The notes below the pieces were generated by a model, which was not told where the DNA came from, did no database searches, and saw nothing but the letters and a program-made list of their open reading frames with translations. From Kwoniella bestiolae CBS 10118 (Eukaryota; Basidiomycota; Tremellomycetes; Tremellales; Cryptococcaceae): a stretch of 64,000 nucleotides of DNA. The DNA is taken from positions 496,001-560,000 of the forward strand of contig NC_089245.1 in assembly GCF_000512585.2 (NCBI RefSeq), read 5' to 3'. Shown here piece by piece: positions 46,314-59,013 of this stretch (position 1 is the first letter of the stretch; every line of letters starts with the position of its first letter). The position numbers were made by a program, and so were the translations under genes.

Positions 46314-49300
46314 CTACTGCACCCAATCACCTGAATACTCCGAACTATGCCTCTTATGTCCACCTATGGCTACGTGACCATTATCACTCATAGTCTGACC
46401 ATGGGCGTTGTGCGAGGACGATGATCCCTGAATATGATGAGCGGTATCATCATCGTCGTCTTCATCGGTTTCATCGTTTTGACCTGGTGATCGTGATCTT
46501 TCCCATTGTTTCAGTTCTTTTGTGAACTATGTTACGAACTCATTATCAGCTAATGTCCGCTATCTCAACTTTGCTGACACGAAAGCAGACAGAGATCATT
46601 TGTAAGAGACGTAAAAAAATGTAAAGTACAGGAAATATCTCGGCATTGGGAAGGAGACGACTCACCTTATCAAAAGCCATACTAGCCTCCTCACTCCCCT
46701 CATCCTCATCCTCCGTCTCCCCTTCCCCACTAATCCCAGTATCATGCGCCACTCCAACCTCCAGTAAAGTTTGAATCCGCTGTTTTGACTGATCCAAATC
46801 TTCTCTCAGCAAATCAATCTCCCTCTCGTACTCTTCTACTCTCATTCGTAGTAACTCCACCTCCCTATTCCGAGCATTCAGCACATCTTGCGAAGCGGCG
46901 AAATCCTCTTGTAATTTTGTGTGTTGGTTTTGCAATAGGCTTAACTTCCTGTTAAGCTCGTTGGTCTCATTCAGGAGTGAGGGGGTGGACGATCGACCAG
47001 AGGAGGACATGTCTCGAGTCCGGGTACCTGGTTGACCACGGAGCGAGTCAAGTTCGTTCTGCAGGGTGGCGTTGGTCGCTTTTTGTTTGTTGAGCTCGTC
47101 CTATAATATTGACAACACAGGTCAGCTCAAATTACTAAATCCCCTGACAAAGTCAAGATGAGATATCGCAGAGCAATCTAATCAAACTCAATGTGGTATA
47201 TCCACAGAGTCAAACAACAACCTCAAATTGAGATACCAAAAACAAAGAAACCCAAACCCACCTTCATCCTCTTCAACATCTTCTCCGTCCCCTTCACATA
47301 CCTCACAGCCGTCTGGTAATCATTCTCAACCGCCTTGACCTTCTCGCGATGTTCCTTCTCCATATCCGTCAATCGCTTCTCCAACTCCCCAACCCGCCTA
47401 TCGTTATCTCCAGTGGGAGTAGGCGACCGCATTGAAGAAGAAGTGGGCGATCGAGCATCTTTCAGTCGTTCGATCAATCGTCCGAGACTTTCAACTTTAT
47501 CTTCAGCTTCCTCGCACCTCATCCTTAGATCTTCAATCTCCCTTTGCGCAGCTTCGTTGGCCCGTCCCCTATCTCTAAGCTGGGTCTCAAGTTGAGAAGC
47601 ATCCGAGGGTCGTTGGTTCTCTAGATCACTATCTGACACCGCTATGCCATGGTCGGCAAGGAGATTCCGTAATACAGTCGAACGAGTTTCCAAATCCGTT
47701 AAAACCATTTCCTTCTCCCTCAACTCTTTATCTTTCACACCCTGGATCTCCTTGTACTTTGAATTCTCACTTTGTAAATTAAGCAGTTTCGTTTTGGATC
47801 CTCGTAACTCCCCTCGAAGAGCTTGCAGTTTCCCTTCCAATTCCCTAGACTTGGAACGATGGTTCGATACACCCGATTCGGCAGAATCTACCCGTTGTCC
47901 AGCCTCTTTCAACATCTTCCTCAAAGATTCAACCTCCTGTTCCAACGCCTTGATCTGCTCGGTATATCCTCTCGAATACCGACTCTCATCCGCCCTCATC
48001 TCCTTGTGCGAGTCCAGGATCTCCCCAAGTCGAGAGGTAGTTACCGCTCGCAGCGAATCAGCCTCTTCACGAGATTGGGTCCAGGCATTCTCCACTTCGC
48101 GGTACTTCTCCTCGGATATCTCAGCATCACGAGTCTTAATTTCAAGCTCAGCCTTGACCTCTGCCAATTCCTCTTCCAGAGTCGATACTCTAGAATTGGC
48201 TTTCTCGTACAATCCCTCCATCTCGGTCGTACGTACCCCGGCAGCTTTCAAGGCAGATTGAGCTTGCTCGATCAACCCGATATTCTCATCTCGGCCTGCA
48301 ATAGCTTCGTCGAGTTGGGTCTGCAGGTGATCCTTCTCAGCTTCGCGCTGTTGCACGGTCGAAGAGAGGGTGATGAGTTTCTCGGTATGTTCACGTAACG
48401 TCTGTTCGTTCTCTAATAGCTTTTCGTGCAGTTGTTCGATCTCTTCAACAGCTTCTCGATGAGCGTCTTCAGCTTCTTCAGCTCGTTTGAGAGTTTCGGA
48501 TTCCCGTTCCGTTGCAGCGGAGTGCAGGGATTTTACAGCATTGACAGTCTGAGAGACTGAGTCCAACTCTTTCTGGGATGAGGCATGTGCCGAAGAGATG
48601 ATTCCAATTTGCTTTTCCAATTCCACAATACGCTCTTTCTCGATCCTTGCTAGATCAATAGGCGAGTTCGATTCCAGCGTAGCAATCTTGGCTCGATAGA
48701 AAGCAGCTTCTTGCAATGCCCCTCTTCGTAGTCGTTCAGCTTCCATGGCTTTATCAGATGCCAGTCGGATCTGAGCTAGCATGTCGTTCTACGTCATACT
48801 CGCTGTCAGCTGTGCTTTCCACCTAGGATCTTTGTTCGATAGCTTGGCACTGACCTGAATCGAAGCTTTATCCTGCTTCAGCCTCACCAGCGCATCCGTC
48901 AACTTATGTATCAGCTCCTTCTCCTTCTCTCCACTTTCTTCACTCTTTTCAGGTAATTCCACATTCTCCTCCTCTCCAGTGACGAAACCTTGCTGGACCG
49001 CTCTGGCCAGTATAACCTTTAACGCCAATTCCCGTTTCTTACCCAGATCAATCTCATGTTCTTTCGCTTTGATCTCCCTCAGTAAATCCTGCGCGCCAGA
49101 TAAGGACGAAGGTCGAGCATTTCCAAATCCATTGGCAGAAGTGGGGGATCGACCATAATAAAACGCATCAGGGGGTGGAGCAGGTCTCTCACCATCCAAC
49201 ATCCTCAGTCTGGGTGAAGGAGATCTAGTCCCTAGCACAGAGGGGTTGAATCCCGTTTTGACGTTAGAAGGTGGTGAAGCAGGTCCATTATGGGTAGGGG

Positions 49301-51928
49301 AAGTCACTCTGTTCGCTTGGAAGTTGACGTTGGAAGGTGATGCAGGGCCATTGGTAGGTGACATTGCTCGTCGGTACTCTTCGTCGCCTTCTCTTCTTGG
49401 TCTTTGAGGTGGACCGGCATTACCATTCGCCCGGGGCGTAGCTTGGCCCTGACCCAGATCACCAGATTCAGATCGAGGTAAAGTCGCTCCTAGCGGTTGG
49501 ATATTCGGTGGAAGTCTACCACCGGTAGCAGGAGGTGAAGCAGCTCGGGCAAGACTATCCATCGATCCAGAGTTGGGTAAACCACGTTTGACGGATTGAG
49601 GGGTTTCGTTGACTCGTTGCTGACCATTCTTAGGAGGAGTATCCTCTCCCCTTTGCGAAGACCTCTGAGTTTGGTCCTGACTTGATTGAGGTTGATTAGG
49701 AGTGGGAGACTGATGGTTCTGGAGTGAGGAAGGGTTTCGAGGGGGTTGACTTTCGGGCGGGTACTTGATCTTGCCAGTATCGAGGATATGTATCAGAGAA
49801 GGGTCATCCCTAACATCAGTCAAAGCTTGGTTGGCCTCTCCGCCGACAACAAAGATCTTGCCTGCGGCAGCTACCATCGCGTGACCTGATCGAGCGGTGG
49901 GGACGGGACCCATATTCTGGAACATGTACCATCGTTGGTCTAATTAACGTGCATAGTCAGCTAATGGCTGTCAATGATACAAAAAGCTGAACTCACTGGA
50001 TAGTTTGAAAGCAGCCAAATCACCCAAATCCTTCCCCTTGACATCTCTTCCACCAAACACATATATCGTATCGTCTACTATGGCTGCCGCGTGACCCTCT
50101 CGGGGTAGGGGGATATAACCTATACAAGAGAGCTCCGACCAAGCACCAGTGGCAACGTCGAAAGACCAGGTATCGTTGTAATGGTAGTTACCGTCGGTAC
50201 CACCGAACCTTTTCCCATTGTCAGCTCGTGCAATACTGCTTGATATGATGGGGTGGCAACTCACAAATAGAGCTTGCCATTATTTCCTGCGACAAAGATA
50301 TGACCTGTCCTCCTCGGTGGAGCAGGGGTGGTATACTGTATCTGTTCCCACTTGTGTGTCGCTCCGGACACTGAGGAGAACAAACATAACAGACTTTAGC
50401 AATTTCGAGGGCTGAAGACAGGTAAAGACAACTCACATTGCTTAATATCATACATCCACAGATCATTCATGAAGGCCCCATCAGCCTGACCACCAAATAC
50501 GTAGAATTTCCCATCTACAAGACAAACAGCATGTCCGTATCTCCCAACAGGTCCCTTCTGGACAGGTAGGCTCGTCCATTCTTGTGATCCTATTCACGTC
50601 GCACAACCACATCAGTCAACGCACTGGTCTGTAAATGATCATGAATGTGACAACTCACTCAGATCCAAGATGTATAAACCCTCATCTTGCGGATCATCCA
50701 CATTGACTTTGGTATCCCCACCCCAAACAATCATAATCCGATCTGCCATAGCAGCCGCATGGCCCACTCGGGGAATCGGCGCATCACCTTTCGTCTTGAC
50801 AGGTAAAGTCTCGCAAGACCTGATATCCATAGACCACAGGTCGTTCCTCACTCTCTCATGTACCAGTCCACCGAAAATCAACATATGACCTGAATGGCTG
50901 GGGAAAGCGGGCACACTCAGTCCATATCGGGGGAAAGGCGATTGCGGGGCAGAGGGAGGAGAGGTCTGAGGAGTGTACAGGCCTAGTTGGCGAGTCATCC
51001 ATGGATAGGAGGTCTGATTGACCAAGGCTGAGGGTTGGCTTGGTTGTTGCGCTTGACTTGGAGGGGGATGGGAGGATGGTACGACGGGTGAGGAGTTACT
51101 GGGTATACGTTGTTGAGGGGTTTGTTGAGGGTGAGGGTGAGGTACCTGTTGAGGTTGGTTGTATCTCTGCGGAGGACCTTGGGAGGTCTGAGGGGACGAA
51201 TGGTCGTTGGAAGGTGGTGGGCCATTCATCATCGGCCCTTGACCTGGGGCCATCTGATCGGTACAATGAGATGTCAGCCTCTCTTAAGCAGAAGATGTGG
51301 TTTGGGGGGTCCACTCACAGGTCCAGAGGTCATCCTTCGTCCATTAGCCATGGGAGGCGTACCCTGCGACTGAGGTCCAGCGTACACCGACGGTCGCTGA
51401 GGTTGATTTGGCATGCCCGCCATCTGGGAGGGGTTGCTATATCGCGAGAACGATTTCCGGCGAGGTGAGGGTGTGGCCATGGTGGTTATGGTGTGCCAGG
51501 TAGAGGTGTCGTTGAAATGCAAGAAGATGATAACAAGTAATCAGCATATCTCCATTGTACGTGTATATCTGTTTACATTCATAAGTCCCGGTGAGACATT
51601 GAATGGAGCTCCAAGAACACGTCAAAACGCGAAGATGGATATCTGGAGATGTAAATGAGGAGGCTGAAACCAGAACTAGCCAATGATTGCTATTCAGTAG
51701 ATTTGATATGTTGGGGGATATAATCTACTACCCCACCAACATCTCCCCTCTTTCCAACTCATCTTTCTTTCCATTACCACTATCACTTTGACTTATTCGT
51801 CCAGCTGTTTAAAATCACCATGTTGAAAGAGGAACTCACCCCATAGGTGGACTAGGTCCGGGACCCATATCCCCTCCAGCATGCGCGATATCCCTCTCCT
51901 TGGACTGTTTTCTCTTGAACAGTGACAT
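46314..51928 (-). CDS. Kelch-repeat/coiled-coil cell-polarity protein (Tea1/Kel1-like)
   Basis: Large cell-end or bud-site polarity protein of roughly 1400 residues. The preferred start at 51928 gives MSLFKRKQSKERDIAH, resembling Tea1-like N-termini, joined by a ~400-nt intron to 51436 (frame closes as PPMG|NPSQMAG). An alternative start is the ATG at 51480 (MATPSPRRKSFSRY). A Pro/Gln-rich region precedes about six kelch repeats (HMLIFGGLVHERVRNDLWSM, RIMIVWGGDTKVN, TIYVFGGRDVKGKDLGDLAA, KIFVVGGEANQAL). A disordered Pro/Ser linker follows (48.9-49.8 kb), then a long coiled coil (46.5-48.8 kb) with clear heptads. The C-terminus is acidic and ends GDWVQ, with TAG at 46316-46314. This architecture is that of Tea1/Kel1/Kel2, which link microtubule tips or formins to polarity sites. 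Exon borders between kelch blades are canonical. Confidence 0.87.
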
Positions 51929-53141
51929 CCTGACGAGTGACGACTAACGTTGATCGTGTAGGAGCGAAAGGTCGTGCGGTACTAATTATATCGACATCCG
52001 CCTTTCGCTTCTAGTCTAGCAATCCCAGCAAAACAAGTCAAGAGGAATGATCAACCCAAAGTAGGTGTGAAGATAAAGCTGATTCAGTCGAGGGTCGTAT
52101 AGTAACGTTAGATGGGAGATACGAGTAGAGTAGGAATGTTGACGTTGAACTTTGAGGCGTAAAGAGTCGTAGTGGTGAATATTAGATTGTACTCATCAAA
52201 GGCGGATGGAGATGTTGATATTGTCTTTTACTGATACTGATACTGATCCTTTCGATTGAACGACTGGATTGGATGAGGTGGATGCTGAGTATTGGAATGT
52301 TGACGATGATGTTGACGATGATATCTCTATCAAAGGTGTATTTTGAGTATGATAGTTGTTTTGGCTGATGGATGATGGATGATGTTTCAAGGGGTAGTAC
52401 TAGCTAGTGCTAGCAATACTAGTAGTTGAACCAAAGGACCCGTGCGTAGTTTATATAGAGATGAAAAGGACCAGCCTAAGTCGCGTCGTAAAAGGGGCAA
52501 TGGACGTTGATGATGATAGTTCTGTGTATAATCAAGATGTAATGTACTCGACACCAGAGTAAGAGTACACGTTATAGTCATGCACTATGCCAATATAGAA
52601 TACAGAATGCTGTAATGTAATGTGCTACGAGGAGAGCAATAAAGAGGAACAATACCAACAGTTCATTTGCTCAGGCTCAGGGTGTTAATCATAAGTGGCA
52701 GAATATGGAAAAGAAGAAACCAAACGCGTCAATACGAAAACAAGAAATCACATAAGAATTTATCATGTTCTCATCATATTAATCATTTCACGCGTCCGAA
52801 CAGGTACCACCTGTACTTGACCTTCAACGACGACATGATGTCAGCAGAGCAACAGAGGGGAGAGGATACTCCACAGTAGTAGAGGAAGTAAGCAATCCTC
52901 CACTCAGAGTGGTACTTTCATCATACAGAGCATATCACTAGACCAGCTAGCTGGATTAGACTGAGGTGACACTACTAAACGACAACCGCAGTCTTTTGTA
53001 GATTCGTATCATAAGTTGTCGTGCATGATTTGCTCCATCGTATACACATAGACGAAGTCCGCGTCTACAAGGGAATATAGCTACAGAGTGTATATGAAAG
53101 ACAGAGAAATATCTAATTGGGTATATACAAGCCATCAACCT
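51929..53141. other. Intergenic region upstream of the kelch gene
   Basis: About 1.2 kb. It holds the promoter and leader of the kelch gene, including short trinucleotide-like runs (GATGTTGAC repeats at 52290-52325, GATACT repeats near 52230), and the 3' region of the EAF gene. No supported gene. Confidence 0.5.
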
Positions 53142-54554
53142 CTATCTATTGTACAACCAGTCATCATCCGGGACTATGCGACTCCACAAAGAAAGTAACC
53201 GTCTATATCCACTCTGAACCATCGTCATCCATGACTACGATCAGCCCCAAACACCAAACATCAATCAGCTCTAAGCAAAAAGCCAAACAGTACACAAAAA
53301 AACCTACCAGCCTGAATCCCTCCTCCCCCGCCCGCCCCACTCGCACTACCCACGACCAACCTCGCCCCACCCAGCCCCTCATCCTCTTCTTCCTCCTCAC
53401 TCTCCTCGTCCTCTTCCTCGTCCTCATCATATTCTTCCCCCTGGGCCAGACTCTCTCCAAGGAGATTCGCAAATTCATCTACCTCCTCTTCCTGAGGGGC
53501 ATTTGACTCGGACGCTGCAATCTCTTCATCTGAATCTTCGATATACTCTGATGATTTGAACTTTGTCGGTGTAGATAGTTCCACCACTGCTTTCTTACCC
53601 TTCCCTCTAGCTGCGGTAGGCTTCTTGGTCGTGCCTTTCTTGGTGGACTTGGTCTTGGCCGTGGTACCGGTGCTACTGGATAATAGGGGTATAGGAGCAG
53701 ATTCCAATGGTTTCTTACTCGGCATTCCCTTCCCGCCCTTCGTCTGTCTGTTTTCCACCGCTTGAGAAGGCCGCGATTTCTTCTTCGGTCGGGGCGTCTC
53801 CGCTTCTTCTCGATTTGGAGATTCCTTTTCATCATCTTCATCATCTTGAGGTTTGGTATTTGATTTGGCCAGGGGGATGGATTTGGACGAGGTCGAGGAA
53901 GATACGGAAGGCGCTTTGTTTCGTGAGGTTGATCGGTTGAGGGTTAGGTGGAGTGTGGAGGGTAGGGCGTGGAGGGTGAATGACTGGAAATGAGTTACAG
54001 ATAGATTAGCCCTTCTCCTCTTTACCCTCTTCTGAAGGAAACATGGATTTATATGAGTATACATGGGATCAATCTTTCTAAGAGATTTCCACCCACCTTA
54101 GCCTCGTCATCCCATACCAACACACATTCCCTCGCTTTATTATGTTCTTCCCTCACATCAAACACCTGTTGGATACCGGTCTACCCCAAGCACCTGATCA
54201 GCTTGATCCATCGTTCTAAGGGCAGCTGACAAGAGATGTATACATACGTTAGTATCAAATACCAACTGCCCATTCCCCCCAATCCCAGACGAGACATTGT
54301 ACTGCCCCGGTGTATTCTGAGTGATTGAAGCGGGTTTGAAAGCGTCTAAGTGATTGCAACTGGATTAGCTATGATTCCCATACCAAAGGGAGCTGGAGGC
54401 CAGACAGCTGATGATATTTATATGAATGAATTGATCACTCACATTTGAAAGCTACAATCTCGCCTTCATCCCTTCTTCTCTTCTTCGGCTGAGGGTTGAT
54501 GGAGGACGAGAGTTGGATGGGGTATGTTCCAGGTGGTATGGGTGATTGTGCCAT
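53142..54554 (-). CDS. EAF1: EAF-family transcription elongation factor (ELL-associated)
   Basis: Partner of ELL in Pol II elongation. Exon 1 starts at 54554 (MAQSPIPPGTYPIQLSSSIN). The EAF N-domain is spread over small exons: FKYAFKPASITQNTPGQ (human EAF has RYDFKPASID) and ARECVLVWDDEAKSFTLHAL (human CVLIINHDTGEYVLEKL). The central exon encodes a long disordered region, Lys/Pro/Thr-rich and then strongly acidic (EEYDEDEEEDEESEEEEEDE). At 53307 a GTAGGT donor ends the exon, and a final exon 53173-53142 encodes PDDDWLYNR. The uninterrupted frame past that donor (FFCVLFGFLL) is intronic read-through. It is divergent from the E2 gene. The EAF call rests on two short conserved strings in the right order plus the acidic tail. 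Confidence 0.82.
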
Positions 54555-55012
54555 TGCTACTGTACTTGATATTCACTGAGACTATGTTGATGCGCTGTCT
54601 GAATCCATGAGGATGATGAGCTGTGAATATACAGTGGATCAATACTGTATGTAGGGGGTAGCATACAAAGGGGTGTGAGTGGATATCAAGCCGGTTATCA
54701 ATCATCGGAAGGACAGATCCCACGTGGCACCACATGGAAGTACTAGTATTCAATCGGTCCTAGCGTGTTTGTCAAAAGGTTCAAAAGTCTCATCCAGTCA
54801 TGTCCACCTAATCCTAACCCATCCTCAACTTTTGCATCTTGCCTTTTCTTCATCTTCTTCTTTCATCATCAACACACACACTCACTTCAGACATCTATCA
54901 CAACCCCTCAACCCTCTTCCTCCTCTTCTCAGATAACATCGAGTGATCAGCCGAGAAATCACCTTACATCACCCCAACCGCCACCTACACCCCTTGGGCT
55001 GACTCACACACC
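54555..55012. promoter_or_regulatory. Shared divergent promoter, EAF / UBE2E-like E2
   Basis: This 458-bp stretch lies between divergent start codons. The E2-proximal side is a CATCTTC/CTCAACC pyrimidine-rich leader. No TATA box or specific site is recognised. Confidence 0.45.
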
Positions 55013-56334
55013 ATGCCACCCCGTCCCTCCGCCTCAGCCCCCGGTATGGCCACCAAACGTATAAAAAAAGAAATCGCGGACCTCTCCAAAGAGAACCTCG
55101 GGGCTATAAGCCTTCAGCCCAACGAGTCGAACATATTCAATTGGAAGGCTATCTTACCTGGTCCGACGGGGAGTCCTTATGAAGGTGGGGTTTTTGAGGT
55201 GGATGTTAAAGTGCCGGAGGACTATCCGTGGGTTTTCCTCATATCTTTATCATCTATGAGGAGAGTACATAGCCATGTTGGTGATGAAATGGACTTACTC
55301 TTGTCAATATCTGCCATGCTTTAAGACCTCACTCAAAGCGCTACCACCTTTCTGTGTCATAACGATTGCTAATACACCGTATACACTACAGCTTCTCCCC
55401 TCCCCATCTCCATTTCGTTACTAAAGTATATCACTGCAACATAGCAAGCACAGGGGCGATATGTAAGTTTAAGTCAGCTCACTTCTACCCAGGAGAGCAC
55501 TCTAGCTGACCATATTCTCTGACGTTTTTATCAGGTCTTGATGTAAGTGATCCAACTTCATACTCAAACACTACCTTAACAGTACTCCTGACTCACGAAC
55601 GTGAACTCATATTGATTTCTTCATTGTAGCTCCTCAAACACGCCTGGTCCCCTGCTTTATCGCTATACAAAGTCATCCTCTCCCTCTCATCGTTACTCAC
55701 CGACCCGAACCCTTCGGACCCGCTCGTACCAGCCATAGCACAGGAGTACAAGAGGGATAGGAAGAAGCACGACGCAACGGCCAGAGAATGGGTCAAGAAG
55801 TGAGTGTGGTGTTGTCTGAGCTGTGTGGTACGCCTCACTGGAATGGCAAGGAAGGGAAGGGTAGAAGATACCCATCCATCCCATGTTATCGAAATGTTCA
55901 CCCATACTAGCATATCATATACACGAATCGAAATCATGACCAGGAAGAGGAAGCTAATACTCCCATAACGCAGATACGCAACCCCCAAACAGCCTCCCCC
56001 TCCCCCACCCCAACCCCAACCCCAAAACAAAGCTTCCTCCTCCCGCCAAAAAATACTCAACCGACCTTCCTCCTCTACCTCCGCTACACCAATACCGCAC
56101 ATAGCAGGTACGAGACGACCAGCCTCCACGCGAGATACCATCGACCTAGCCTTGGATTCGAATTCGGACGACGACGGGGTGGGAGGTAGTGGTAGTGTGC
56201 AGGTGTTGGGAAATACTAGAAGTACGGTTGTTAATGGGACTAATTCTACAGATGGAGAGAGGAGGACGAAGAGGAGTAGGTTGAACAACGGAGGGGGAGG
56301 GAGTGTGGGGGATGCTATTGTCATTGATGAGTAG
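55013..56334 (+). CDS. UBE2E-type ubiquitin-conjugating enzyme with C-terminal extension
   Basis: Predicted E2 enzyme. Five exons (55013-55227, 55392-55462, 55535-55542, 55630-55799, 55974-56334) close in phase to 274 residues. The UBC fold starts [20 protein letters not shown]. It contains [40 protein letters not shown], the active-site GAICLDLL (Cys96) and [24 protein letters not shown] in place of the usual YHPN is the known feature of the UBE2E (UbcH6) class. Exon 3 is only 8 nt and supplies two bases of the Cys96 codon. After residue ~155 an extension is Pro/Gln-rich, then acidic and basic. It ends in DAIVIDE and also contains [14 protein letters not shown], both resembling SUMO-interacting motifs. 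Typical UBE2E enzymes lack such a C-terminal tail. Confidence 0.92.
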
Positions 56335-56905
56335 GTCAGTCTTATGAACGTTCTCGCCAAGCCAGTGATAGCGGGAGAGGAAAGTAGAGTAGGAGAAGGT
56401 AGCAGTTTAGGGATCCCCATTTCTCCCCCACTTCGTTCATTCATCTTTATGTTGTATTTATGTATCGTATTCCCCTTCCCATAACAAGCATTCGTCAATA
56501 CCATACCTCGCTGTCCAGTATTTGTATAGTTGCCTTTCTTCCTTTCCATCTTATCAGCTATTCAGTTATCCTATATGATTCTTCATCAAGACCCACGCCC
56601 CGAATGAAGTGATGTTGAGCATGAGTTGAAATGCAATTTGAACGTGTCATGCCAAAGCCGACCATGCTTCTCAAAGTATGGTCATAATCATACGTCCATT
56701 CCCTAGGGATATGATAAAATACAAGTGAAGATACATATACATACACAAAACATCACTCTCAGCTCACTCTACCCAATATGACCTCCATCCGCAACTTGCT
56801 CTTGCACAGAATTTGAGAAACTAAATAAAATTATAATTAACCAGTTTCGTTGAACTACCAGATTGAACAGAAAAATAAGATCCCACGCCGATTCAGATAC
56901 ACAAC
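56335..56905. other. Convergent 3' intergenic region
   Basis: This 571-bp stretch lies between the converging stops of the E2 gene and the cytochrome b561 gene. AT-rich 3' UTR sequence; no gene supported. Confidence 0.5.
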
Positions 56906-59013
56906 CTATATACGAGGAGGTAATCTCCTAGGTGGAGGAGGAAGTGCCGTATTGGAATGAGGTATCTGACTAGTCTGAGGTTGATCCGCACGAGATTGAG
57001 AATGAGAATGATGTACCGGTGGTGGGGGAGGAGGTGGTAACGAGCTACCTGTAGATTTGATTTTCGATGATGAACTGCCATTCCTGTGGACGTGGCCTCG
57101 TCCATTGGAAATGCTTGAGGCCCAATGTCTTCTTTCTTTTTCCATCTTCAATTGGCGGGGGAGGAGGTATAACCCTCCGATGTAGGCTAGGGCTGTGATC
57201 TGCGTAAGAGGGGCCCAGCACATCAGTATGGTGATGAGCGATAGGGTTGTGCAGCGAGCAAAAAGACAGGATCGAGGTGAACTGAAACAAGACTCACCCC
57301 TACAACCAGACCCCATCCGACTTTCCAGCCCACACTGGGCGCACCGGTCCCGGACCATCTCTCCCATTCCTCGTCCAGACCTAGAGCGCAGAGGGGAGCA
57401 TCAGCATTGCCACCTTCACCCAGCTACCCAATAACTATAGTCTTGGGCCAACCGTTGAAAGGGAAAACAGGAAATGCTACTCACCCCACCAGACTGTCCC
57501 AAACCCAATACCCACAACTACCAACCCAAGTAACATGTGCAAGAAATTCACTGGACCTCTCCCGCTCTTAGTCTGAAGACGATGTTTGGGCTGCCACCAG
57601 TGGGTCAATATGCCCAAGAGCGTTTGGATGATTGATAGGATGAACAGGGTTAGACCGAGTTTCTACAGCGTCGAGGAAAAATCTATCAGCAATCGAGTCC
57701 CTTCCTATACATCCACGACTCAAGAAGTTTTCGAGGGGAGCAACCCCGTATATCGTGAAGACTCTGATCACTCATACATTGGTGAGGTAGCCAGAAGTTG
57801 ACTCATCACTCACCCGGTGAGTCGAGTTGAACCCTCCCGTGAAATTCGCCCTTGCAATCCCAAAAGCAGCCACGATCAGTCCAAAAGCCAACACCCCATT
57901 CAAAGCCCCATGAACAGGGAACCACCATCTCTTCATTGTCAGACCCCTCGATATCCTCGGGATAAGTATCCCAATAGGAAGTATCGCCATGGTCGCAATC
58001 CCCCCACAAGCTACATGAGCAATTAAGACTGTCTTGGAAGTTCCTCCTCTTGCTCCGCCCAGTCCTGATCCAGAGTCTGAAAGAGGGTTCGAACTTGAAC
58101 TTGGTCTATTCGAGGTGGTACTATTCCCGTTCCCATTGGTGGTCGTGGGACTAGGGAGGGAATTGGCCAATAGGGATATCTGGGTATTCCCACTTGCAAG
58201 ATGTTGGGCTAGGTTGGATGTTGACGCAGAGGACGAGCCGGGGTTCTTGTTGCCGTATGCCCAGATCAGGTTGGTGGAGTTTGTGTTGCTGTTGGAGGGG
58301 AGGGTGAATGAGATGGATGTTGTGGAGGTGTTGGAGAATGATGAGGATGATAGGAGAGTGGCTTTTCGGGGTGGGTTCGAGTCGACTAGGTAGTATTTCC
58401 ATCAGCATATCGCAGTTACTGCACCTCTACTGTACTTACCAGTGGGCGTGACGTGATTGTTCGTCTTCCTTTGGGAGAGAGTGATGGACCCGTCCGAATT
58501 CGGCCAGGCAATGATCATAGGAGTACTGACTGTAGGCGATGCAATGTTGAATCAGCTGTTTGAATCCTTCTGCGATCTGCATGAATTGGCTCACTCATAC
58601 TAGTCCCAAAGCCACTATTTTGTTGGATTTGATCATAAGCTCATCATGTTCTCTTGGAAGTAGATTGCGCCGTTGCACTCACATAGCTATCCATCCAAAT
58701 TGGCTCACGGGGATATTAGTCCCGCTGGGCGGTTGAAGGGTATCTAATGACATTTCGTCCATTAACAACCGGAACCATGTTCCGTTTTAGAACCGTTGCT
58801 CACATGTATCAAGGTTCTTGTCACTATCATGTTGTCCAGTGATACACATGTACTGCTCAACATCAAGGAGATCAGCAAGGCACAGCTCGTCGCATGCCTC
58901 ATTGGGATGAGGGGGTGACTCACCCTGTTACAATACTGTTGACCCGTGATGGCACATTGTATCTGGACAGCGACCAAGACGAGAGTCGTGAGCGTTAGAA
59001 GAAGACTCTTCAT
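56906..59013 (-). CDS. DOMON and cytochrome b561 transmembrane electron carrier
   Basis: Predicted membrane oxidoreductase that moves electrons across the plasma or internal membrane through haem b. The start at 59013 gives a signal peptide (MKSLLLTLTTLVLVAVQIQC). A DOMON domain follows, spread over small exons (CITGQHDSDKNLDTC, GTNIPVSQFGWIAM, MIIAWPNSDGSITLSQRKTN). A Ser/Asn-rich linker leads to cytochrome b561 helices with HVACGGIATMAILPIGI, MKRWWFPVHGALNGVLAFGL and a later THWW segment with FLHMLLG; the His residues in these helices are the expected haem ligands. The last helix is ITALAYIGGLYLLPRQL, followed by a cytosolic Pro-rich tail (SSLPPPPPPPVHHSHSQSRA) ending RRLPPRI. The gene is divergent from MZM1. 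The physiological substrate, often metal or ascorbate-type reductants, is not readable here. Confidence 0.88.

Noticed and set aside
47644..48398. Plus-strand open frames of 205 and 191 codons
   Set aside because: They are antisense to the coiled-coil part of the kelch protein, whose heptads and continuous 519-codon frame are decisive.
55437..55446. HCN instead of HPN in the E2 as a novel active-site change
   Set aside because: YHCN is the normal form in the UBE2E class, so it identifies the class and is not an anomaly.
55593..56549. 318-codon minus-strand open frame
   Set aside because: It is antisense to the E2 exons 4-5, which are clearly coding; its composition is the mirror of a Pro/Gln-rich region.
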